From the NCBI GenBank assembly GCA_937877545.1, contig CALFJE010000112.1:1-12994 (forward strand): a DNA stretch of 12,994 bases, given 5' to 3'. A program made the translations under genes and the position numbers. The DNA is from an uncultured Selenomonadales bacterium. GTDB taxonomy: Bacteria > Bacillota > Negativicutes > Selenomonadales > Selenomonadaceae. Below, piece by piece: positions 1 through 7,218 of the stretch. Every line of letters starts with the position of its first letter. Position 1 is the stretch's first letter. The notes beneath the pieces are model-generated. The model did not search any database. It was given only the letters and a program-made list of their open reading frames with translations, and was not told the origin of the DNA.

Positions 1-54
1 CCCAAGGTCGAGGAGAAACCTAAGCCCAAGGTCGAGGAGAAACCTAAGCCCAAG
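1..54 (+). repeat. 24-bp tandem repeat coding PKVEEKPK
   Basis: Bases 1-24 and 25-48 are identical 24-bp units, and 49-54 begin a third copy before the sequence diverges. Each unit encodes PKVEEKPK in frame with the TPR1 gene. The array is cut by the window edge, so the copy number is unknown. In-frame units of this length can change the length of a linker without breaking the frame. Confidence 0.9.
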
Positions 55-1137
55 GATACCGACACGGAAAGCAAGGATATTAACAAGGAAATCAGGAAAT
101 TCACTAAGGACAGGGAAAAGTTCACCGAATCTGTCCGTCAGAATAAGGCGATTGAGCAGGAAAGCCGCGAGCTTGACAGGGAAATTAAGCAGCTGAAAGA
201 AAACTACAGAACTGCCTCCGACGCCGAAAAGCAACAGATTAAAGTCAAAGTCAAGCGCAACGAGGAAAGATTCACGGCGTTGCAATACAACGAGGAAGGT
301 TTCAGACATTACAACCGCAAGGAATATGACGAGGCGATTGAGTGTTATCAAAAGGCGATTGAGATGGATCAGAGTTACGGCTTGCCGCGCAACGGTTTGG
401 GCTGGGCGTATCTCGGCAAAAACGATTTCGCCAAAGCAGAGGAGGCTTTCAAGAGCGTCCTCGCACTCAACGAAAATTATGCGTCGCCGTGGAACGGGCT
501 CGGCTATGCCGCCAATTACCGGAAGGAATACGACAAGGCAATTGAGTATTGCCGCAAAGCCATTGAGCTTGACCCGAACTATGCCGCGCCCTGGAACAAT
601 CTCGGTTACGCCTATAAGTTCAAGCATAACACCGCCAAGGCGATTGAGTGCTATCGTAAGGCGATTGAGCTTGACCCCAAAGACTCGGCTCCGTGGAACA
701 ATATCGGCTCCCTTTATGACGAGCAACTTAAGTTCGACGCCGCGATTGAGAATTATCAGAAGGCGGCGGAGGTCAATGCCGACGATGCCAAGGCGTGGAG
801 CAATTTGGGTTACGCGTTCAGTCACAAGGGTGACTTCGATAAAGGTCTGGAATATTTCCAAAAGGCGACAGATCTTGACCCGAAAGACGCCGCTGCGTGG
901 AACGGGCTCGGCTACGTTTACATTCATCAGCAGAAATATCTCAAGGCGGCGGAGTGCTGTCGCAAGGCGGTTTCGCTTGATAAGAATTTCGCCAACGCCT
1001 GGAACAATCTGGGCTATGCCTACGCCGCGCTCGGTCGTCTGAACGATTCGTTTGAGGCGTACAAGAAAGCCTTCACCCTTGAGCCGACCGTCGAACTTTA
1101 CAAAAAAAATCTTGAAAAGGCGCGGGAGAGGCTGTAG
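1..1137 (+). CDS. TPR-repeat protein 1 (5' end outside window)
   Basis: The frame is open from base 1 to the TAG at 1135-1137, so the true start lies upstream. The first in-window start-like codon (TTG at 280) falls inside the first repeat and has no ribosome binding site. In order, the visible 378 residues are: an 8-residue unit PKVEEKPK twice plus a partial third (about 1-18); a highly charged Lys/Glu/Gln-rich helical stretch (about 20-92) that looks like a coiled coil; then eight 34-residue TPR units of the WNNLGYAY...A(I/E)xxYxKAIxLDP type (about 94-365); and a short basic tail. TPR arrays bind proteins or peptides. The Pro/Lys/Glu segment resembles periplasm-spanning linkers such as that of TonB, but the membrane anchor, if any, is not visible. 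TPR2 at 3466 is a close paralogue lacking this N-terminal part and one TPR. Partner and exact role are unknown. Confidence 0.9.
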   Translation, partial: PKVEEKPKPKVEEKPKPKDTDTESKDINKEIRKFTKDREKFTESVRQNKAIEQESRELDREIKQLKENYRTASDAEKQQIKVKVKRNEERFTALQYNEEGFRHYNRKEYDEAIECYQKAIEMDQSYGLPRNGLGWAYLGKNDFAKAEEAFKSVLALNENYASPWNGLGYAANYRKEYDKAIEYCRKAIELDPNYAAPWNNLGYAYKFKHNTAKAIECYRKAIELDPKDSAPWNNIGSLYDEQLKFDAAIENYQKAAEVNADDAKAWSNLGYAFSHKGDFDKGLEYFQKATDLDPKDAAAWNGLGYVYIHQQKYLKAAECCRKAVSLDKNFANAWNNLGYAYAALGRLNDSFEAYKKAFTLEPTVELYKKNLEKARERL

Positions 1138-1170
1138 ACTGCGAATCATTGAACGCAAATAATTTTTTGG

Positions 1171-1207
1171 CGACGGGCAATGTGCTCGTCGTATTTTTAT
1201 TTTTTCT
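1171..1207 (+). terminator. Rho-independent terminator after TPR1
   Basis: The left arm CGACGGGC (1171-1178) pairs with GCTCGTCG (1184-1191), including one G-T wobble, around the loop AATGT. A T-rich tract follows (1192-1207). It should end TPR1 transcription and so separate it from receptor 1. Near copies of this hairpin follow both receptor genes. Confidence 0.8.
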
Positions 1208-1212
1208 TAATC

Positions 1213-1241
1213 TTGACAAAGCTTAGGGAAAATGATAGCCT
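1213..1241 (+). promoter_or_regulatory. Possible sigma-70 promoter for receptor 1
   Basis: A perfect TTGACA (1213-1218) stands just after the terminator. A weak -10 candidate TAGCCT (1236-1241, three of six consensus bases) lies 17 bp downstream. The position between a terminator and a gene start supports it; the poor -10 weakens it. No convincing Fur-box palindrome was seen here, although iron control is common for such receptors. Confidence 0.35.
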
Positions 1242-1259
1242 TCAAACGATTTTGGTATG

Positions 1260-1266
1260 AAAGGAG
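1260..1266 (+). promoter_or_regulatory. RBS that sets the start of receptor 1
   Basis: AAAGGAG lies 8 bases before the GTG at 1275. The upstream in-frame ATG at 1257 overlaps this site and has no Shine-Dalgarno sequence of its own. Receptor 2 has the same layout (ATG, AAAGGAG, then the start before GTTA), which points to the GTG as the real start. Confidence 0.7.
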
Positions 1267-1274
1267 TTTTTACC

Positions 1275-3350
1275 GTGGTTAACAAAACGTTTCGGCGAAA
1301 GTCGACAGGCGGCGGATATAAACGACGCTTGCGCCTGCTCGCCGCGTCGCTCGCGCTGACGACCCTCCTGCCCGCCAATTTGACGTTCGCCGAGGAAGTC
1401 ACGCCTGCCGAGGAAGTCGCCGCCCCCGTTGAAAAAGTCGCCGCGCCCGACGAAACCGCCGTTGACGCCGAGACCAACGTCGACTATCTCAACTACCTGG
1501 AACTGGAAGACTTTCTAATCACCGCCGAGCGTATCCCTACCAACAAATGGGAAACGCCCGCCAACGTCACTGTTATCACCGCCAGGGAAATTGAGGAGAA
1601 TCACTATCAATCGATTGACGAAGCTTTAAGTCACGTCAACGGCGTCGTTGTCAGCTCGTCGTATATTCAAATGAACGGCGGCTCTCGCGTCTTGGTGCTT
1701 GTCGACGGCAGACGCTGGTTTGACCCGCAAGTTAATACTCAAGAACAAAAGGCTCTTACGTGGTTTCCGTCAATGAAAATGATTGAGCGTATCGAGGTCG
1801 TCAAAGGCGGCAACTCCGCGCTCTACGGCTCCGACGCTTTCAGCGGTGTCGTCAACATCGTCACCAAAAAGGGCACGCGCAACGAAACCACCGTCGACCT
1901 TAGCACAAGCACTAATCGACATCATCGCGGGCATCATCAATACGAGCTGACTAATCAAGGCACCGTCGGCAAGTTCGGTTGGTTCCTTGCCGGCAGATTG
2001 TATAACGGTCATCCTTGGGAGTACAAGAGCGGTTATAACGATTTTGGGGCTTCAACCACCGCCGACAAAGAACACGATATATCCGTGCGATTGGATCAGC
2101 GTTTCACCGACCGCGACTCCTTAACCTTGGACTTCATGCATATCTCCCATGATTCAAAATACTACAGCCCTGCCGCCAAAGAATACGGTTACTCTTCAAA
2201 CTCGGTAATTAACAACGTGTCGCTGTCTTATAACTTCAAAGAGGGCACTTCCACGCCCGGTTGGTTGCGCTATATCAATAATTATTATACTTATTCCGAT
2301 TTGGGCACCGAAAATCCTCATGCGCGTTTGCAGGGCATTGAATATCAAAACGGTTGGGAATTCGGGCAACACAAACTTATAGCCGGTTTGGAGTGGCATA
2401 AGAGTACAGCGTCCGATGTTTTGCACGGCTTTGAAAGCAAAAGCATAAATACCAAGTCGGTTTATCTTCAGGACACAATCGCCATGGGCGACAAATGGAG
2501 ACTTATCCCCGGCGCACGCTATGACCACAGCAGTAAATTCGGAAGCCACTGGTCGCCCAAAGTCGCCGCCAACTATCGCCCCGACGAAAAGACCAAGTTT
2601 TACGCCACGTGGGGCAAATCCTATAACGTGCCGCTTATCAGAGAACTTTATTCCGTGTACCCCGACGACGAAAATACACTCAGAGCCCGGGCTACCGGCG
2701 AATTCCGCCTCAGCAATCCGAATTTACGCCCCGAAAAAGGCTATTCGGCTATTATCGGTATCGAGCACGACTTCAGCGACAAAGTCGGCGTCGGCATAAA
2801 TTATTTTTACAGCAAAATGGACGACCTTATCGGTTGGGGAATTGATAAAGAATTGAAAACTTTCCAATTGTATCAAGCCGGCAATTATTACCCCATGAAG
2901 AGCCGCGGCTTTGAAATAACCTTCCGTCAAAAGATAGATGATCATTTCGGTTACAATCTCGGCTATTCGCACACGCACACGCACTTGGATACAAACGACG
3001 GCGACGCGCCTTACTATCGCCCGCAACCCAACGGCTATCGTGTCGGGCTCAATTATCACAACAGAGGACTCAAGGCTAATTTGCTCGGCATCATGGCAAG
3101 CAATATTAACATCCATGATCGTGCATGGGGCGACGCCATCAAAATGCCGTCTTATCCCACAAGACGTTATGCAATCCTCGACTTCAACCTCAGCTACGAC
3201 CTCAACGACAACGTTAATTTTTATTTCAAGGCTCTTAACTTAACGAATCAGCACTATTCCAATGAAGAGAGCACGCTTTTGAACGGCGTAAGGACAGATT
3301 ATCCCGCTTCGGGACGCCAATTCATCTACGGCGTAAATTGCAAATTCTGA
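1275..3350 (+). CDS. TonB-dependent outer-membrane receptor 1
   Basis: This is a 691-residue outer-membrane receptor of the CirA/FepA/BtuB type, expected to import a scarce ligand using TonB energy. From the GTG start there is a long basic n-region, a hydrophobic core, and likely signal cleavage after TFA (about residue 39). An acidic Pro/Ala/Glu-rich spacer follows, then a TonB-box-like EDFLITA (about 79-85). The plug contains the family motifs VLVDGR, IERIEVVKGGNSALYGSDAFSGVVNIVTKKG-type sequence (about 135-195). A beta-barrel of alternating aromatic strands ends in Phe, the usual outer-membrane assembly signal. An in-frame ATG at 1257 would add six residues. Two His-rich patches, HHRGHH (216-221) and HTHTH (566-570), are absent from receptor 2. 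The ligand is not identifiable. A terminator precedes and another follows, so it may be transcribed alone. Confidence 0.93.
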   Translation: MVNKTFRRKSTGGGYKRRLRLLAASLALTTLLPANLTFAEEVTPAEEVAAPVEKVAAPDETAVDAETNVDYLNYLELEDFLITAERIPTNKWETPANVTVITAREIEENHYQSIDEALSHVNGVVVSSSYIQMNGGSRVLVLVDGRRWFDPQVNTQEQKALTWFPSMKMIERIEVVKGGNSALYGSDAFSGVVNIVTKKGTRNETTVDLSTSTNRHHRGHHQYELTNQGTVGKFGWFLAGRLYNGHPWEYKSGYNDFGASTTADKEHDISVRLDQRFTDRDSLTLDFMHISHDSKYYSPAAKEYGYSSNSVINNVSLSYNFKEGTSTPGWLRYINNYYTYSDLGTENPHARLQGIEYQNGWEFGQHKLIAGLEWHKSTASDVLHGFESKSINTKSVYLQDTIAMGDKWRLIPGARYDHSSKFGSHWSPKVAANYRPDEKTKFYATWGKSYNVPLIRELYSVYPDDENTLRARATGEFRLSNPNLRPEKGYSAIIGIEHDFSDKVGVGINYFYSKMDDLIGWGIDKELKTFQLYQAGNYYPMKSRGFEITFRQKIDDHFGYNLGYSHTHTHLDTNDGDAPYYRPQPNGYRVGLNYHNRGLKANLLGIMASNINIHDRAWGDAIKMPSYPTRRYAILDFNLSYDLNDNVNFYFKALNLTNQHYSNEESTLLNGVRTDYPASGRQFIYGVNCKF

Positions 3351-3368
3351 ACTTAAATAAATCTTTAG

Positions 3369-3400
3369 GCGGCGGGCAATGTGCTCGTCGCATTTTTGTT
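3369..3400 (+). terminator. Rho-independent terminator after receptor 1
   Basis: A 9-bp stem (3369-3377 with 3383-3391, two G-T wobbles) closes the loop AATGT and is followed by ATTTTTGTT. The loop and right arm are the same as in the terminator after TPR1. Confidence 0.8.
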
Positions 3401-3425
3401 CCCGGTAAAGGATTTTTGCCTGCTG

Positions 3426-3441
3426 TGTCAAAATAATGACA
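3426..3441. promoter_or_regulatory. Candidate operator TGTCA-N6-TGACA
   Basis: A perfect 5-bp inverted repeat TGTCA/TGACA with the 6-bp spacer AAATAA lies 24 bp upstream of the TPR2 start, where a dimeric regulator could act on TPR2 and receptor 2. A related but broken version (GTCAAAATAA, then CTGAACA) occurs near 6561-6577 before the flavoprotein gene. No clear -35/-10 pair was found around it. The regulator is unknown. Confidence 0.3.
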
Positions 3442-3465
3442 AAATTTTTCGTGAGGTGAAAGGTC

Positions 3466-4329
3466 ATGAACGTTATTAAAAAATTTCTAATTGCCCTGAT
3501 AATTTTATCGGGCTGGCTCGCAACGGTTCCCGCGATAACGTCTGCCAAGTCGACCGAGGCGGACGTTTCTGCCAATTTGTGCAACGAAAAGGGCGTGGAG
3601 AATTTCGGGCGCGAAAACTACAACAAATCGATTAAGGAATTTGAAGCGGCAATTCAAGCCGACCCTAAGGACGCCGCCGCGTGGAACGGGCTCGGCTACG
3701 TCGCCAACTACCAAAAGAATTATGACAAGGCGATTGAGTATTGCCGCAAAGCTATCGCGCTCGACCCGAATTACGCCGCGCCCTGGAATAATCTCGGCTA
3801 TGCTTACAATTTCAAGCAGGCAACCGATACGGCGATTGAATGCTATCAAAAGGCGATTGAGCTTGCGCCGGAAGATGTGGTGCCCTGGAACAATCTCGGC
3901 TCCCTTTATGACGAACAGCTTGACTACGACTCGGCGATCGCCTATTATCAAAAGGCGTTGGCGGTCAATGACGAATATTCCGTGGTTTGGAGCAATATAG
4001 GCTACACCTTGAGTCACAAGGGCGAATACGATAAGGGATTGGAATATTTCCAAAAGGCTATCGCGCTTGACGCCAAGGACGCCGCTGCGTGGAACGGGCT
4101 CGGCTACGTTTACAACAATCAGCAAAAATATTCCAAGGCGGTTGAGTGTTGTCGCAAGGCTGTCGCGCTCGATAAGACCTTCGCCAACGCCTGGAACAAT
4201 CTGGGTTATGCTTACGCCGCGCTCGGTCGCTATAAGGATTCGTTCAGAGCTTATAAGAAAGCTTACACCCTTGAGCCGACTGTCGAACTCTACAAGAAGA
4301 ATCTCGACACCGCCAAGGAGAGATTATAA
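3466..4329 (+). CDS. Secreted TPR-repeat protein 2
   Basis: A 287-residue protein. A Sec signal peptide is clear: MNVIKK, a hydrophobic core to about residue 22, and likely cleavage after TSA (residue 27), so the TPR domain should lie in the periplasm. Seven 34-residue TPRs fill about residues 38-274, with a short basic tail ending KERL. GAGGTG at 3453-3458 supports the ATG. It is a close paralogue of TPR1, and identical DNA runs (for example 886-922 and 4078-4114) show recent duplication or gene conversion. It lacks the TPR1 coiled coil and the equivalent of TPR1 unit 2. The next gene starts 30 bp downstream with no terminator between, so it is probably co-transcribed with receptor 2. A periplasmic scaffold for the receptor or its TonB system is a reasonable inference; no catalytic motif is visible. 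Confidence 0.9.
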   Translation: MNVIKKFLIALIILSGWLATVPAITSAKSTEADVSANLCNEKGVENFGRENYNKSIKEFEAAIQADPKDAAAWNGLGYVANYQKNYDKAIEYCRKAIALDPNYAAPWNNLGYAYNFKQATDTAIECYQKAIELAPEDVVPWNNLGSLYDEQLDYDSAIAYYQKALAVNDEYSVVWSNIGYTLSHKGEYDKGLEYFQKAIALDAKDAAAWNGLGYVYNNQQKYSKAVECCRKAVALDKTFANAWNNLGYAYAALGRYKDSFRAYKKAYTLEPTVELYKKNLDTAKERL

Positions 4330-4343
4330 ACCGTTGTAACATG

Positions 4344-4350
4344 AAAGGAG
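4344..4350 (+). promoter_or_regulatory. RBS of receptor 2
   Basis: AAAGGAG stands 9 bases before the ATG at 4360. It shows that translation of receptor 2 is meant to begin there, in the frame that the G-tract then breaks, rather than at the internal TTG at 4710. Confidence 0.75.
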
Positions 4351-4359
4351 CTTCATTGT

Positions 4360-6485
4360 ATGGTTACCAAAATGTTTCGTGAAAGGTTGACGGGGGGGGT
4401 ATTACTAAACGACGATTAAGGCTGTTAGCCGCCTCGCTCGCGCTGACGACTCTCCTGCCCGTCAATCCGACTTTCGCCGAGGAGGTAACGCCTGCCGAGG
4501 AGGTCGCCGCGCCTGACGAAACCGCCGTTGACGCCGAGACCAACGTCGATTATCTCAACTACCTGGAACTGGAGGACTTTTTAATCACCGCCGAGCGTAT
4601 CCCTACCAACAAGTGGGACACGCCCGCCAACGTCACCGTCATCACCGCAAAGGAAATCGAGGAAAATCACTATCAAAGCGTCAACGAGGCTCTAAGTCAT
4701 GTCAACGGCTTGGTTGTCGGCAACGGGCTTATCATGACGGGCGGCGACCGCGTGCTTGTGCTTATCGACGGGCGGCGCAGGATTGACCCGCAGATTAACG
4801 AGCAAGCCGTTAAGGCGTATACAGGCATTCCAACAATGGCAATGATTGAGCGTATCGAAGTCCTCAAGGGCGGCAATTCTGCTCTTTACGGCTCCGACGC
4901 TTTCAGCGGTGTCGTCAATATCGTTACCAAAAAGGGGACGCGTAACGAAACTTCCATTGACCTGAGCGCGGGCTCGTGGCACCGCTACCAATATGAAATC
5001 GCCAATCAAGGCGTCGCTGACAAATTAAGCTGGTTCCTCACCGGTAAATTGTACAAAAGTGATGCGCCGGAATATAAGAGCGGCATGGCAAGCGATTTTT
5101 GGCGGACGCCAACCACGGAAAGCAGTAGCAATACTCTTTCCGCCCGGCTGGATTATCGTTTCACTGACCGTGACTCCTTGACTTTCGACGCAATGCACAT
5201 TGCCGGCAAATATCGTCAATACAATCATGCTTGGCATGATTACGATAATAGCACACCTACTAATAGAGAATTGATAAACGATGTGGCGGTAACTTACAAT
5301 TTCAAAGAGGGCACGTCCACGCCGGGTTGGCTCCGCTACGTCGATAATTACTATACGCTTAGTAATGTCGGTACCGAAAATCCGAAGTCCCACCTGCACG
5401 GCATAGAGTATCAGAACGGCTGGGAATTGGGGCAACACAAATTCATAGTCGGCTTGGAGTGGCATAAAAGCAAAGCTTCCAATCCCCTCTACGGCTACGA
5501 CGCCGAAATGACGACAAAGTCCGCTTATCTGCAAGACACAATCAGCCTCGGCGACAAATGGACGCTTATCCCCGGCGTGCGCTATGACCACAGCTCCGAA
5601 TTCGGAAAGAATTGGTCGCCCAAAGTCGCCGCCAACTATCGCCCCGATCACAAGACGAAATTTTACGCCACATGGGGTCGCTCCTATAACGTCCCTTTGC
5701 TAAGCGAGCTGTATTCCATGAATTACATAAGCGACGGGGATTACTCGGACATATACGCCGAGAACTTTACGCGAGTTAGAAATCAGCCCGTACCTATTTT
5801 TAACATAGGAAATCGTAAATTGAAGCCCGAAAAAGGCAACTCGACCATTATCGGCATTGAACACGACATCAACGAAAAAACCGGCTTTGCCGTCAGCTAC
5901 TTCCAAAACAAAATGGACGACAGAATCAACTGGACTTTTATGGGACCAAACTACTTTGATGATGACGGTCAAGTGTATTATTATGCCAACGTCGGCAACT
6001 CCTTTCCGCTGAAAAGTCGCGGCGTCGAAGTCACCTTCCATCAAAAAATCGACGATCACTTCAGCTATAATCTTGGCTACTCGCACACGCGCAGGCACTT
6101 GAGAAACAATAACGGTGACCACTCTCGTTATCTTCCGCAACCCAACGGCTATCGCCTCGGCTTGAGCTATCACAATCGCGGCTTGAAAATGAATCTGCAA
6201 GGCGTTATGGCAAGTGCAATCAATACAAATCTTAGGGCTGCCTGGTGGTCTGATACCAATGTTGCTCAGGCTTACCCCAAAAGACGCTACGCCGTGCTTG
6301 ACTTCAATCTAAGCTACGACTTGAACGATCACACCACGTTTTACTTCAAGGCTCTCAATTTCACGAATCAGCACTATTCCAATACAACAAGCAATGTGTA
6401 TAAGTGGGACGATGGTGAGTTTCACAAGCAAGTTTATCCCGGCAGCGGGCGCGAATTCATCTACGGCGTGAATTGCAAATTCTGA
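4360..6485 (+). CDS. TonB-dependent receptor 2, frameshifted at a G8 tract
   Basis: This paralogue of receptor 1 starts at ATG 4360 but, as sequenced, stops after 19 codons at TAA 4417-4419. From about 4401 the matching protein continues in another frame without any stop to the TGA ending at 6485. The shift lies in the run of eight G at 4392-4399. One extra G (or two fewer) gives one 708-residue protein with a signal peptide cleaved after TFA (about residue 40), the TonB-box-like EDFLITA, a plug nearly identical to receptor 1, a barrel, and a terminal Phe. Barrel loops differ: there is no HHRGHH, and a longer loop lies near 5720-5815. The first start codon in the long frame is a TTG at 4710 without a ribosome binding site; starting there would remove the signal peptide and TonB box. 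Switching, translational or transcriptional slippage, a recent mutation, or a sequencing error could each explain this. Confidence 0.85.
4392..4399 (+). repeat. Homopolymeric G8 tract in signal-peptide region
   Basis: Eight consecutive G follow AC and precede TATTAC. The tract covers residues 11-14 (Thr-Gly-Gly-Gly) of the n-region of receptor 2, where length change is harmless to structure. The aligned site in receptor 1 (near 1308-1316) codes Gly-Gly-Gly as GGCGGCGGA, which is interrupted and stable. Short G runs at the 5' end of surface-protein genes are classic slipped-strand switches. Confidence 0.9.
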
Positions 6486-6503
6486 ATCGCAATAAATCTT
6501 TCG

Positions 6504-6536
6504 GCGACGGGCAAAGTGCTCGCCGCTTTTTTATTT
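6504..6536 (+). terminator. Rho-independent terminator after receptor 2
   Basis: The stem 6504-6512 with 6518-6526 (one A-C mismatch, one G-T pair) closes the loop AAAGT and is followed by six T and then ATTT. It is the third copy of the same terminator family in this window and marks the end of the duplicated module. Confidence 0.8.
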
Positions 6537-6600
6537 ACCAAAAGGATTTTTCCCCTCGGCGTCAAAATAACTGAACAGCGTATGAAAGGAGATGTTTTGA

Positions 6601-7218
6601 ATGAAAGTATTGCTTATCAACGGTTCGCCGCACGCCAACGGCAACACGAGTATCGCGCTCAACGAGATGATTAAAGTCTTCAAGGCGGCAGAAATCGAAA
6701 CCAACCTGGTGCACGTCGGAGGCAAGGACATTCGCGGTTGCACGGCTTGCGGAAATTGCTTCAACCTTGGTCGTTGCGTGTTCGACGACGCCGTCAACGA
6801 GGTCGCGCCGCTTTTCGCTGAGGCTGACGGCTTGGTAATAGGTTCGCCCGTCTACTACAGCTCGCCCAACGGCACGCTCGTTTCCTTCCTCGACAGGCTC
6901 TTTTACAGCGCACACTTCGATAAGACCATGAAGGTCGGCGCAAGTGTCGTAGTTGCTCGACGCGGCGGCGCGGCTTCTGCTTACGACGTGCTCAATAAAT
7001 ATTTCGGCAACTGCGGCATGGTTATCGCCACAAGCCAATATTGGAATATGGTTTACGGGCTTAAACCCGGCGAGGCGGCTCAAGACGCCGAGGGACTTCA
7101 GACCATGCGCACGCTTGCCAACAATATGACGTTCCTCATGAAGTCTATCGCGCTCGGCAAAGAAAAGTTCGAGGTGCCCAAACGTGAAGCTTGGATTCCC
7201 ACGCATTTTATCAGATGA
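6601..7218 (+). CDS. Iron-sulfur flavoprotein / NADPH-dependent FMN reductase family
   Basis: A 205-residue flavodoxin-fold protein. The N-terminal MKVLLINGSPHANGNT is the FMN-phosphate loop of the FMN reductase family, and GSPVYYSSPNG (about 81-91) is the second flavin-contact loop. Four cysteines, C47-x2-C50-x2-C53-x5-C59, match the compact CX2CX2CX4-7C pattern that holds a 4Fe-4S cluster in Isf-type iron-sulfur flavoproteins, so electron transfer in the cytoplasm is likely. AAAGGAG at 6585-6591 lies 9 bases before the ATG. Its stop overlaps the next start by 4 bp (ATGA), which suggests translational coupling. It is the first gene of the 6601-10470 cluster. The natural electron donor and acceptor are not shown by the sequence; related proteins include quinone and azo-compound reductases. 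Confidence 0.85.
   Translation: MKVLLINGSPHANGNTSIALNEMIKVFKAAEIETNLVHVGGKDIRGCTACGNCFNLGRCVFDDAVNEVAPLFAEADGLVIGSPVYYSSPNGTLVSFLDRLFYSAHFDKTMKVGASVVVARRGGAASAYDVLNKYFGNCGMVIATSQYWNMVYGLKPGEAAQDAEGLQTMRTLANNMTFLMKSIALGKEKFEVPKREAWIPTHFIR

Noticed and set aside
280..1137. TPR1 as a complete 285-residue gene starting at TTG 280
   Set aside because: The frame is open back to base 1 with coherent protein character, the TTG is inside the first TPR, and there is no ribosome binding site.
1219..1256. Fur-box-like inverted repeat before receptor 1
   Set aside because: Only short imperfect AT-rich arms match; nothing close to the GATAATGATAATCATTATC pattern.
3505..4125. 206-residue open frame on the - strand
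   Set aside because: It is the reverse of the repetitive TPR2 gene; its repeating pattern comes from the TPR codons, and it has no separate start signals.
4710..6485. Receptor 2 as a 591-residue gene starting at TTG 4710
   Set aside because: It would lack signal peptide and TonB box, has no ribosome binding site, and the matching N-terminal protein is encoded just upstream from 4360.
7191..7214. Upstream TTG start for the FliB-like gene
   Set aside because: The ATGA overlap at 7215 is the typical coupled start, and family proteins begin just before the first Cys cluster.
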